From positions 1 to 49,284 of the forward strand of contig JBALVO010000014.1 of the NCBI GenBank assembly GCA_036961445.1: a stretch of 49,284 nucleotides of DNA, in the 5' to 3' direction. How positions within the stretch are numbered: the stretch's first letter is position 1; each line of letters begins with the position of its first letter. Made by a program: the position numbers and the translations under genes. This DNA comes from JBALVO01 sp036961445. Its GTDB lineage: Bacteria > Pseudomonadota > Gammaproteobacteria > Pseudomonadales > Halieaceae. Shown here in pieces: positions 42,036 to 49,284 of the stretch. The notes beneath the pieces are model-generated. The model did not search any database. It saw only the letters and a program-made list of their open reading frames with translations, and was not told where the DNA came from.

Positions 42036-43034
42036 ATGCAACCCCCAGTGGAGGCAGCGCAGAAGCAAAGCATCAAGGCGCGTATGCGTGCCCGGTTTCG
42101 TGAATGGGTCAACCGCCGCATTCCACCAGCGCGGGCAGTGACACTGGATCAGCGGCGTATCTTTATTTTCCCCAGTCGCGTGGGTTTTTTCTTTGGCTTT
42201 TGCCTGCTGGTAATGCTGCTCACTGCGATTAATTTCGAGAACAACATGAGCTACGCGCTGACGTTCTTGTTGGCCACCTTGTTTATTATCGCTACCTTGC
42301 ATACCTTCGCTAATTTATCCGGCCTGACAATACGTGCTTTGCGCGCGCAACCGGCTTTCCCCGGCCAGCAGTCTGCTTTTGAGCTGTTGATAGAAAAAGG
42401 CAAGAAGCGGGATCATTTTGCTTTGCATTTGCGCTGGCCTGACAGCACCGAGGCTCTGGTCAGCCTGGTAGAGGAAGATCGGTTGCAGGTGCAGTTGCAT
42501 ACCGCCGTGGGCAAGCGTGGCTGGTACAGCCCGGGTCGCTTATTGCTGGAGACGACCTATCCCCTGGGGCTGCTGCGATGCTGGACCTGGATAGACCTGG
42601 ATTTATTTGCCCTGGTTTACCCGCAACCACTGTCTTGTGCTGAATTACCCGGGCTGGCGACAGACAAACCTGATGGCGCTTCGGTACCTGTTGCCGGCAG
42701 CGACGATTTTTTTGGTTTCAGGGACTATCGTCCTGGTGATTCACTGCGCCAGATCCATTGGAAGGGCCTGGCCAAGGGGCAGGGCGTGCAAAGCAAACAG
42801 TACGCTGCCTACGCAGATCGTAGTGTATGGCTGGATTGGGATATGTTTCCCGGTTTGGGTATCGAGCAACGCTTATCCCACCTGTGTTACTGGGCCTTGC
42901 AATTTGATGGTCAGCATGAGGAATACGGATTACGCCTGCCTGGCATCGTAATAGACCCGGATCTGGGGGAGAGACATCGTGACAAGGTGCTCAAAGAACT
43001 GGCCCTGTTCGGGCTCGAGAGTAAAGTCCGGTGA
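42036..43034 (+). CDS. DUF58 domain membrane protein
   Basis: A 332-residue protein with two transmembrane helices near the N-terminus (about 47-67 and 70-92) and a cytosolic or periplasmic DUF58 domain with the conserved DFFGFRDYRPGDSLRQIHWK (about 225-244). DUF58 proteins are von Willebrand-A-like and almost always encoded between a MoxR ATPase and a transglutaminase-like protein. Starts 12 bp after MoxR; its stop overlaps the next start (GTGA). Confidence 0.9.
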   Translation: MQPPVEAAQKQSIKARMRARFREWVNRRIPPARAVTLDQRRIFIFPSRVGFFFGFCLLVMLLTAINFENNMSYALTFLLATLFIIATLHTFANLSGLTIRALRAQPAFPGQQSAFELLIEKGKKRDHFALHLRWPDSTEALVSLVEEDRLQVQLHTAVGKRGWYSPGRLLLETTYPLGLLRCWTWIDLDLFALVYPQPLSCAELPGLATDKPDGASVPVAGSDDFFGFRDYRPGDSLRQIHWKGLAKGQGVQSKQYAAYADRSVWLDWDMFPGLGIEQRLSHLCYWALQFDGQHEEYGLRLPGIVIDPDLGERHRDKVLKELALFGLESKVR

Positions 43035-45046
43035 AGCTATTGCAACAGGTACCGCGCAACGCGCTGGTCTGGATTATCGTGTCTCTATTTGCCCTGGTGG
43101 CTCCTCATGCTGGTCGCGTCCCCATATGGGTGTTGGCCGTGTATGTATTTGCAGCTGGATGGCGTATTCAGGTATACCGGGGCCGCTGGTCGTTTCCCGG
43201 GCGCGCGGTGAAGCTGGTGTTAACTATCAGCAGTTTTGCGGGAATATATTTCAGCTTTGGCTCCTTGATTGGCCTGGAACCGACGGTGGCTCTGCTGTTG
43301 ACAGCATTTGCCCTGAAACTGATCGAGCTGGCGAGCCGCAAGGACGCCTATGTACTACTTTTTCTTGGCTACTTTATTTGTATCACTGAGTTTTTATTTA
43401 GCCAGGACCTGTTGATCGTACTCTATTCGTTACTCAACGTGACGTTGGTAACGACCGCCCTGGTGGCACTGCATCAACCGGGTGAGCATCAATTTAATCG
43501 CAAAACTATCCGCCTGGCGAGTGTCATGCTGTTGCAGGCGATGCCATTGATGGTCGTATTGTTTTTTCTGTTTCCGCGGATAGGTCCATTGTGGACGGTA
43601 CCCATTAAAAGCCACTCCGCCAAGACCGGTATGAGTGACTTTATGAAGCCCGGGGATATTTCGCGCCTGAGTCAATCGGGCGAGGTCGCATTTCGTGCAG
43701 AGTTTGCAGGCGAGATTCCTTCGCAGTCCGAGCTGTACTGGCGCGGGCTGGTGTTCAGTAAACTCGAAGAGGGCGCCTGGACGAGCCTGCAATATTACAG
43801 CGTGCCGGCGACCGAGCGACGGGCGCAGGACGTTGCGACCATCGGCGATGCGCTCAACTATCGCATCATTATGGAGCCTACCCAACAAAACTGGCTTTAT
43901 AGCCTGCGTTTTGCCCAATCGCGTAATCCCGCAGTGATGGCCGCCGGAGACTTTCGGCTGTTTTCACCGGTAATAATCGAAGACGAGTATATGTACAGTG
44001 TGCGTTCCTGGCCGGACGCGGTTTTGGAGCTTGAGCTCTCAGATTGGCGTCGTGAAACGGACTTGCGCCTGCCCGAGCAAGACAACCCGCGAACGTTGGC
44101 ATTGGCCAGGGCCTTGCGCAATGGTGTGCTGGATGACCAGGAATTTGTTGATGTGGTGCTCAATCGATTCACTACGGAGTCTTTTGTCTATACCTTGCAG
44201 CCACCGGCGTTAACAACAAGCGACCCCATGGATGAGTTCCTGTTCCAAACCCGTCGAGGATTCTGCGAACATTACGCTTATGCGTTTGTGGTGATGATGC
44301 GCGCAGCTGGCGTTCCGGCAAGAGTAGTGGCGGGATATCAGGGCGGCGAAATAAACCCGGTAAACCGCACCGTCATTGTCCACCAGTTTGACGCCCATGC
44401 CTGGGCGGAAGTCTGGCTGGCGGGCCAGGGATGGGTTCGAGTCGATCCTACAGCGGCAGTTTCGCCAGACCGGATAGAGTGGGGACTGGAGCAGGCCATG
44501 GCGAAGGAGGGTAGCTTCTTATCCAATTCCCCCTTATCACCTTTGCGTTATCGCAATATTGCCTGGGTTAATCTGTTACGCCTGCGTTATGACGCACTGA
44601 CCTACAAGTGGCAAACCTGGGTGGTGGGATATAACTCGGACCGGCAGTTTCAGTTTTTGCGCAATGTATTTGGCGATATCAGCGCGCATAAATTCGCAGC
44701 GGTATTGATCGGCAGTTGGGCTCTGGTACTCATCCCGGTCGCCATTTCACTATTGCGCAGACGCGATACCAGGCAACTCAGCCCAATGGACAAACAGTAC
44801 CTGATATTTTGCCGTAGATTGGCCCGGGCCGGAGTCGAGCGAGCGCCGGGAGAAACTCCTGATCAGCTGTCGGCCAGAGCAGCAGCGGCGATGCCGGGTT
44901 TGTTGACGCGTATTGTAGAAGTCACGACGTTATACCAACAATTGGCTTACGCAACACAACAGCGCGGCGCCGCGAACGATGCGGACTTGTTGCGTCAGTT
45001 TACCTCGGCAGTGAGAAATTTTAAGCCCGGTAAAACAAAGCGTTGA
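43031..45046 (+). CDS. tgpA: TgpA-like membrane transglutaminase (DUF3488)
   Basis: A 671-residue protein. Several N-terminal transmembrane helices (about 12-190) precede a periplasmic transglutaminase-type domain with the triad C412 (RRGFCEHYAYAF), H456 (QFDAHAWAEVW) and D472 (WVRVDPTAAV), then a C-terminal helix (about 555-578) and a DUF4129 tail. The Pseudomonas homologue TgpA is essential and acts in the periplasm. GTG start overlaps the DUF58 stop. The operon ends at a hairpin directly after the stop. Confidence 0.92.
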   Translation: MKLLQQVPRNALVWIIVSLFALVAPHAGRVPIWVLAVYVFAAGWRIQVYRGRWSFPGRAVKLVLTISSFAGIYFSFGSLIGLEPTVALLLTAFALKLIELASRKDAYVLLFLGYFICITEFLFSQDLLIVLYSLLNVTLVTTALVALHQPGEHQFNRKTIRLASVMLLQAMPLMVVLFFLFPRIGPLWTVPIKSHSAKTGMSDFMKPGDISRLSQSGEVAFRAEFAGEIPSQSELYWRGLVFSKLEEGAWTSLQYYSVPATERRAQDVATIGDALNYRIIMEPTQQNWLYSLRFAQSRNPAVMAAGDFRLFSPVIIEDEYMYSVRSWPDAVLELELSDWRRETDLRLPEQDNPRTLALARALRNGVLDDQEFVDVVLNRFTTESFVYTLQPPALTTSDPMDEFLFQTRRGFCEHYAYAFVVMMRAAGVPARVVAGYQGGEINPVNRTVIVHQFDAHAWAEVWLAGQGWVRVDPTAAVSPDRIEWGLEQAMAKEGSFLSNSPLSPLRYRNIAWVNLLRLRYDALTYKWQTWVVGYNSDRQFQFLRNVFGDISAHKFAAVLIGSWALVLIPVAISLLRRRDTRQLSPMDKQYLIFCRRLARAGVERAPGETPDQLSARAAAAMPGLLTRIVEVTTLYQQLAYATQQRGAANDADLLRQFTSAVRNFKPGKTKR

Positions 45047-45055
45047 GCGCTTTTT
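45037..45055 (+). terminator. Rho-independent terminator of the moxR-DUF58-tgpA operon
   Basis: AAAGCG (45037-45042) and CGCTTT (45048-45053) pair with loop TTGAG and end in TTTTT. The stem overlaps the last codons and stop of tgpA. Confidence 0.55.
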
Positions 45056-45063
45056 CAAGCCCC

Positions 45064-45088
45064 AAAAAAACCCCACTAGATAGCGGGG
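45064..45088 (-). terminator. Rho-independent terminator of acnB
   Basis: On the minus strand CCCCGC-TATCTA-GTGGGG forms a 6-bp stem (one G-T pair; 45071-45088) followed directly by seven T (45064-45070), 23 bp past the acnB stop. Confidence 0.8.
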
Positions 45089-45110
45089 CCAGATCAGGTC
45101 AGGGGGACGG

Positions 45111-47576
45111 TCAGACGCGCACTTCCTCAATCTCAACCGCTGCAATGCGCTTGCCTTCCTCGGCACTTTTCTGGAACTCCACTATCTGATCAAAATTCAT
45201 ATAGCGGTAGATCTCATCTGACATCGCGTCCAGATCGCTGGCGAACTCCAGATACTCCTCGGGCGTTGGCAGCCTACCTAATATCGCACCGACTGAGGCT
45301 AGTTCAGCTGAGGTCAGGTATACATTGGCGCCATCGCCCAGGCGGTTGGGGAAGTTCCGGGTGGAGGTGGATAGAACGGTGGAGTTAGCTGCAACGCGCG
45401 CCTGGTTGCCCATGCACAGTGAGCAACCTGGCATTTCTGTGCGCGCTCCGGAGGCGCCAAAAATATTGTAATAGCCTTCTTCCATGAGCAGATGCTCATC
45501 CATGCGGGTAGGGGGCACGATCCACATGCGCGTGGAAATACCGCCTTTGTGTTTCTCCAGCAATTTGCCTGCCGCACGGAAGTGTCCGATGTTAGTCATG
45601 CAGCTACCGATGAACACCTCATCGACATTGTCACCCGCCACACTGGACAGTAAGCGCGCATCGTCCGGGTCATTGGGAGCGCAGACGATGGGCTCCTTGA
45701 TGTCGGCCAGGTCAATCTCAATGGTAGCGGTGTATTCTGCATCCGCGTCTGCCTTCATCAGGCTTGGCTTGGCCAGCCATTCTTCCATTTTGACGGCGCG
45801 ACGTTCCAGGGTGCGGCGATCGCCATAACCCTCGGCGACCATAGAACGCAGTAATACGATGTTGGAGCGCAGGTACTCGGCAATCGTGTCTTCGTCCAAA
45901 GCGATAGTGCAGCCAGCCGCCGAACGCTCTGCGGAGGCGTCGGAGAGTTCAAATGCCTGCTCTACCGTCAGGTCCTTCAGGCCTTCGATCTCCAGGATGC
46001 GGCCAGAGAAAATATTCTTCTTGCCCTTTTTATCGACCGTTAGCAGTCCTTGCTGAATGCCGTAATAGGGGATGGCATGCACCAGGTCACGCAGCGTAAT
46101 ACCGGGCTGCATTTCACCTTTGAAACGCACCAGTACGGACTCGGGCATATCCAGCGGCATAACACCGGTAGCGGCCGCGAATGCCACCAGGCCGGAACCG
46201 GCGGGAAAGGAGATACCCATGGGGAAACGAGTGTGCGAGTCGCCACCGGTACCCACGGTATCGGGGAGCAGCATGCGATTCAGCCAGGAATGGATAATAC
46301 CGTCACCAGGCCGCAGTGAAACCCCGCCACGGGTCATGATGAAGTCCGGCAGCGAGTGTTGGGTATCGATATCAACCGGCTTGGGATAGGCCGCCGTGTG
46401 GCAGAAGGACTGCATGGTAAGGTCTGCGGAAAACCCCAGGCAGGCCAGNNNNNNNNNNNNNNNNNNNNNNNNNNNNNNNNNNNNNNNNNNNNNNNNNNNN
46501 NNNNNNNNNNNNNNNNNNNNNNNNNNNNNNNNNNNNNNNNNNNNNNNNCCGGCGCGTACTTCATCGAGTAACACATCGGACTTCAGTTCAAATTCACTCA
46601 GGACAGCGCCTGATTCGGACAGTATTTTGCCATCGTAGGGGCGAATTTCAATCACGTCACCCATACCAAGGTCATCTACTGGTGCTTCAAAAACCAGGGC
46701 GCCTGCGTCTTCCATGGTGTTGTAGAAGATCGGGGCTACCTTGTTGCCAATGCAAATACCGCCGCCTTTTTTGTTGGGAACGCCGCTGATGTCGTCACCG
46801 AAAAACCACAGCACGGAGTTGGTCGCAGATTTACGCGAGGATCCGGTGCCGACGACATCACCGACAAATGCCACGGGGATGCCTTTGTCCTGCAATTCCT
46901 TGACCTGGCTCATGGGGCCAGTTACTCCGTGTTCTTCTGGCGTCAGGCCATCACGGGTCATTTTGTACATCGCCAGCGCATGCAGTGGAATATCCGGACG
47001 TGACCAGGCATCTGGTGCCGGAGACAGGTCGTCAGTGTTGGTTTCGCCGGTGACTTTGAACACGGAGACCTTGATCGAATCCGCTACTGCTTCGCGCGAG
47101 GTAAACCATTCAGCATCGGCCCAGGATTGCATAACAGACTTGGCATTGTCGTTGCCATTACTGGCCAGTTCTGCCACATCGTGAAAGGCATCAAACATCA
47201 GTAGGGTATGCTTCAACTCTACTGCAGCCGCAGCCGCAGCCGCCAGTTCTGTATCGCTTAGCAGGCCCACCAGCGTTTCGATGTTATAGCCACCGTGCAT
47301 ATTGCCCAATAACTTTACCGCGCTGCTGCGGTCGATCAGCGGGCATTCAATCTCATTCTTGGCAATCGCCGACAAAAACCCGGCCTTTACATAGGCCGCC
47401 TCGTCAACACCCGGGGGGACGCGCGTCGTGATCAGGTCCAGCAGGAACTCTTCTTCGCCGGCCGGGGGGGTTTTCAATAGCTCGACCAGCGCGGCAACCT
47501 GCTCAGCGCCGAGAGGTTTTGGCGGGATGTTCTGGCTGGCGCGTTCGGCCACGTGTTCGCGATATGCTTCTAGCAC
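45111..47576 (-). CDS. acnB: Aconitate hydratase B, interrupted by an assembly gap
   Basis: A bifunctional aconitase and 2-methylisocitrate dehydratase of the TCA and methylcitrate cycles. The N-terminal HEAT-like domain begins MLEAYREHVAERASQNIPPK; the swivel has VVGTGSSRKSATNS; the [4Fe-4S] ligands are in GSCMTNIGHFRAAG and PGCSLCMGNQARVA. The gene starts at GTG with AAGGAG about 7 bases upstream. The 100-N run (46449-46548) falls between DEVRA and LACLGFSADL, where the E. coli protein has roughly 85 residues, so the real gap is probably about 255 bases. Not a pseudogene as far as can be seen. Confidence 0.95.
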   Translation of the reverse strand: MLEAYREHVAERASQNIPPKPLGAEQVAALVELLKTPPAGEEEFLLDLITTRVPPGVDEAAYVKAGFLSAIAKNEIECPLIDRSSAVKLLGNMHGGYNIETLVGLLSDTELAAAAAAAVELKHTLLMFDAFHDVAELASNGNDNAKSVMQSWADAEWFTSREAVADSIKVSVFKVTGETNTDDLSPAPDAWSRPDIPLHALAMYKMTRDGLTPEEHGVTGPMSQVKELQDKGIPVAFVGDVVGTGSSRKSATNSVLWFFGDDISGVPNKKGGGICIGNKVAPIFYNTMEDAGALVFEAPVDDLGMGDVIEIRPYDGKILSESGAVLSEFELKSDVLLDEVRAXXXXXXXXXXXXXXXXXXXXXXXXXXXXXXXXXXLACLGFSADLTMQSFCHTAAYPKPVDIDTQHSLPDFIMTRGGVSLRPGDGIIHSWLNRMLLPDTVGTGGDSHTRFPMGISFPAGSGLVAFAAATGVMPLDMPESVLVRFKGEMQPGITLRDLVHAIPYYGIQQGLLTVDKKGKKNIFSGRILEIEGLKDLTVEQAFELSDASAERSAAGCTIALDEDTIAEYLRSNIVLLRSMVAEGYGDRRTLERRAVKMEEWLAKPSLMKADADAEYTATIEIDLADIKEPIVCAPNDPDDARLLSSVAGDNVDEVFIGSCMTNIGHFRAAGKLLEKHKGGISTRMWIVPPTRMDEHLLMEEGYYNIFGASGARTEMPGCSLCMGNQARVAANSTVLSTSTRNFPNRLGDGANVYLTSAELASVGAILGRLPTPEEYLEFASDLDAMSDEIYRYMNFDQIVEFQKSAEEGKRIAAVEIEEVRV
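46449..46548. other. Assembly gap of 100 N inside acnB
   Basis: Exactly 100 undetermined bases, a common placeholder for a scaffold join of unknown length. The acnB frame happens to stay open across it because the number of true bases is not represented. Confidence 0.98.
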
Positions 47577-47606
47577 GGTAGAGCTCCTTTTGCGTTACAT
47601 CGGCGC

Positions 47607-47640
47607 AATTGCTCGACACATTATGCGTCGCGTGGCAATT
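47607..47640. promoter_or_regulatory. Nested inverted repeat upstream of acnB
   Basis: AATTGC (47607-47612) and GCAATT (47635-47640) enclose a near-perfect 17-base palindrome, CGACACATTATGCGTCG (47614-47630). The element lies 31-64 bases upstream of the acnB start, so it is either an operator or a stem-loop in the acnB leader. The rest of the 203-bp divergent gap contains AT-rich promoter-like sequence near 47690 and a small CACC-GA-GGTG palindrome. Confidence 0.45.
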
Positions 47641-47779
47641 CCGGTGGATGTCAATTCGGGCGTGAAGTATAGACCAGATGCGCATTAAGTTAAATAAATC
47701 AGCCGTCTATACCGTGCATTCACCGAGGTGATAACGTAAACTCGCCGAGGCAAGCTTCTCCCTGGAATAAGCGCAGTAA

Positions 47780-48250
47780 ATGCTCGATCGCCCCGTTAAA
47801 ACCCCTTGTATTGGTGTCTGTTCTACTGGTATCGGTGACAGCGTCTGCCGCGGTTGCAAACGCTTCGCCCATGAGGTGATCGCGTGGAATAGTTATACCC
47901 CTCAGCAGAAGCGGGTGGTCGACGGACGCCTCTCCGGGTTTCTCTCCCAGTGCGTTAGTAACAAGGTGCAAGTAACGGACAAAACTCTGTTGCAGTGGCA
48001 GTTGCGTGTACAGCAGATCAGCTACGTAGAGGAGCACGATGAGTACTGCTGGTTATACAGCTTGCTGAAGGCGGGAGCGGGTCAGATAGTAAACCCGCGG
48101 GATTATGGTTTCGAAGTGGACCTGCGTTTTCGCGACAGGCCGCTCACCGAACTGCGAGAGATCATCGATAGCGAGTTCTTGATTCTTTCCCAGGCACACT
48201 ACGATCGTTATATGCGAACTGCGGATTTGTTTATGGGCCAGGACACATGA
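47780..48250 (+). CDS. DUF1289 domain protein with C-terminal extension
   Basis: A 156-residue cytosolic protein. The N-terminal DUF1289 motif is TPCIGVCSTGIGDSVCRGCKRF (cysteines at 10, 14, 23 and 26), four cysteines that may bind iron-sulfur or zinc, followed by EVIAWNSYTPQQKRVV. Most DUF1289 proteins are only 60-90 residues; here about 95 more residues follow, with a DFGFEVDLRF-like acidic part and a Tyr-rich middle. No SD is seen. Its stop overlaps miaE by ATGA, so the two are coupled. Function unknown. Confidence 0.8.
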   Translation: MLDRPVKTPCIGVCSTGIGDSVCRGCKRFAHEVIAWNSYTPQQKRVVDGRLSGFLSQCVSNKVQVTDKTLLQWQLRVQQISYVEEHDEYCWLYSLLKAGAGQIVNPRDYGFEVDLRFRDRPLTELREIIDSEFLILSQAHYDRYMRTADLFMGQDT

Positions 48251-48861
48251 AAGTAGCGACGGATATCTCGGCCATATTGGCATTCCTGAGCTGCGAAACG
48301 CCTCGCGCCTGGGTGGACTGGGCGTTGGAAAACCCCGCTATTATGCTGGTAGATCACGCCAATTGTGAAAAGAAGGCTGCGGCGACTGCCATTAACCTGA
48401 CGTACCGCTATGTAGAGCATTACAAACTGCTCACCAAGCTATCCCGACTGGCTCGGGAAGAACTGCGTCATTTTGAGCAGGTAATAGCGATCATGAAGGC
48501 GCGCGATATCAGTTATCCGCAGTTGTCTGCGTCACGATACGCGGGTGAATTACGCAAGGGAGCCCGCTCCCACGAGCCGGCGAGGCTGGTTGATACCCTG
48601 CTGATAGGCGCCATCATCGAAGCGCGGTCCTGTGAGCGCTTCGCTGCACTGGTGCCGGTGCTGGACGATGATCTGGCGCTGTTTTACGCCTCGTTACTGA
48701 AATCCGAGTCCCGGCATTTTGCCGATTACCTGAAATTGGCCGAAGAACTTGGTTCAGCACAGGAGGTGGCGGCACGGTTGCCTGATTTATTGGCACGAGA
48801 GAGGGAGTTGATTGAGTCACCTGACACCGAATTCCGCTTTCATAGCGGCGTGCCAACCTAA
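48247..48861 (+). CDS. miaE: tRNA-(ms2io6A)37 hydroxylase
   Basis: A 204-residue ferritin-like diiron oxygenase that hydroxylates the isopentenyl group of ms2i6A37 in tRNA. Diiron ligands are visible as E72 and H75 (REELRHFEQV), E125 (IIEARSCERF), and E154 and H157 (KSESRHFADYL), with E41 as the probable sixth. The size matches Pseudomonas-type MiaE. ATGA overlap with the DUF1289 gene and a strong terminator after the stop define a two-gene operon. Confidence 0.93.
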   Translation: MKVATDISAILAFLSCETPRAWVDWALENPAIMLVDHANCEKKAAATAINLTYRYVEHYKLLTKLSRLAREELRHFEQVIAIMKARDISYPQLSASRYAGELRKGARSHEPARLVDTLLIGAIIEARSCERFAALVPVLDDDLALFYASLLKSESRHFADYLKLAEELGSAQEVAARLPDLLARERELIESPDTEFRFHSGVPT

Positions 48862-48879
48862 TAACTGTTATTAGGTTTT
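48857..48879 (+). terminator. Rho-independent terminator of DUF1289-miaE
   Basis: CCTAATAA (48857-48864) and TTATTAGG (48868-48875) form a perfect 8-bp stem with loop CTG, followed by TTTT. The stem includes the miaE stop codon. Confidence 0.75.
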
Positions 48880-48888
48880 AACTTTAAG

Positions 48889-49284
48889 TCATTGTTTTAT
48901 TTCAAATTTAATTAACTGCATATTACCTGGCGATGACGCTATCAACCAGCCCGTGGTGTCCCAGTCCCCGAGTACCCAACGTGTACCGGCAGTGCCAGTG
49001 TGTTGCGCCGGGCGATGGGTGTGACCATGGATCAACTGCCTCACACCGAACGTCTGCATCACCTTGTCGACTTCCGCGGGGGTCACATCCATGATGTCTT
49101 GTGCCTTGTTGCTGCTGGCTTCCTTGCTCATGCCGCGTAGCTGCCGCGCCAGGGTGCGCCGCTGGTCCCGGTCCTGGCCCAGCAGTTGGGCCTGCCACTG
49201 GGGATTGCGGATAGTGGTGCGTAGCTGCTGATAGTCTTGGTCCAGTGTGCACAAGCTATCACCGTGCATCAGCAGGGTTGGTTC
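48889..49284 (-). CDS. lpxH: UDP-2,3-diacylglucosamine hydrolase (3' part)
   Basis: The last 131 residues of LpxH, a Mn-dependent metallophosphoesterase of lipid A synthesis. The frame runs off the right edge, so the start is outside the window; the ATG at 49269 is internal (MHGDSLCTLDQ, the family HGD motif). The C-terminal metal site HGHTHRPAQH and the final VLGDWDTTGWLI are clear. Family length is about 240 residues. The gene converges on miaE. Confidence 0.92.
   Translation of the reverse strand, partial: EPTLLMHGDSLCTLDQDYQQLRTTIRNPQWQAQLLGQDRDQRRTLARQLRGMSKEASSNKAQDIMDVTPAEVDKVMQTFGVRQLIHGHTHRPAQHTGTAGTRWVLGDWDTTGWLIASSPGNMQLIKFEIKQ

Noticed and set aside
45111..47576. acnB as a pseudogene or truncated gene
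   Set aside because: The short length is explained by the 100-N gap; all visible motifs and both ends are intact.
47760..47780. A leaderless start for the DUF1289 gene
   Set aside because: The possible -10 (GAATAA) is poor and no -35 lies at a suitable distance.

Overview
This window looks like a piece of a gammaproteobacterial chromosome, probably a marine, aerobic member of the Cellvibrionales/Halieaceae (OM60/NOR5-like) group. The reasons are the block fimV-truA-trpF-trpB-trpA-accD-folC-dedD-cvpA-purF-metZ, whose order is typical of Pseudomonas and its relatives, and the many acyl-CoA ligase and acyl-CoA dehydrogenase genes usual in marine lipid users. The genus is an inference. The sequence appears to come from a scaffold: a run of exactly 100 N sits inside acnB. 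I saw no tRNA, rRNA, CRISPR array, insertion sequence or prophage.

Layout. 1-5142: the 3' end of tamB, an OmpA-type lipoprotein, a shortened heme-binding-like beta-barrel protein coupled to a DUF457 membrane hydrolase, a class-V aminotransferase and a small cupin. 5271-15884: a catabolic region with two acyl-CoA ligases, pyruvate phosphate dikinase, two divergent luciferase-like monooxygenases (LLM) and a pair of acyl-CoA dehydrogenases whose active-site signatures are split between the two subunits. 15966-18542: three adjacent genes without assigned function (lipoprotein, exported protein, helix-turn-helix protein with a histone-H1-like tail). 18646-23398: rlmKL, a 335-bp gap with two inverted DnaA boxes, a zinc-independent quinone-oxidoreductase-type enzyme, a flavodoxin-like protein and a hotdog thioesterase. 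23423-28672: a LysR regulator divergent from leuC-leuD-leuB-asd. 28875-41049: the fimV-to-metZ block. 41094-45046: MoxR, DUF58 and TgpA, a three-gene transglutaminase-type operon. 45111-49284: acnB on the minus strand, DUF1289 protein plus miaE on the plus strand, and the 3' part of lpxH.

How the parts work together. The leucine, aspartate-semialdehyde, tryptophan, purine and methionine genes are core biosynthesis. The two ligases, the LLM enzymes and the dehydrogenase pair could activate and oxidise a bulky carboxylic acid such as a steroid, terpenoid or branched chain; PPDK and aconitase B would serve gluconeogenesis and the TCA/glyoxylate cycles when such substrates are used. That metabolic link is inference from gene neighbourhood.

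The best candidates for something undescribed are the three-gene block at 15966-18542, whose regulator seems to have its own promoter and a leaderless transcript; the internally shortened beta-barrel protein at 2138; and several clean inverted repeats in promoter gaps (5220, 12309, 21141, 24318, 28735, 47607). Start codons were chosen from visible Shine-Dalgarno (SD) sequences and family lengths, and in several genes the chosen start lies downstream of the longest possible one.
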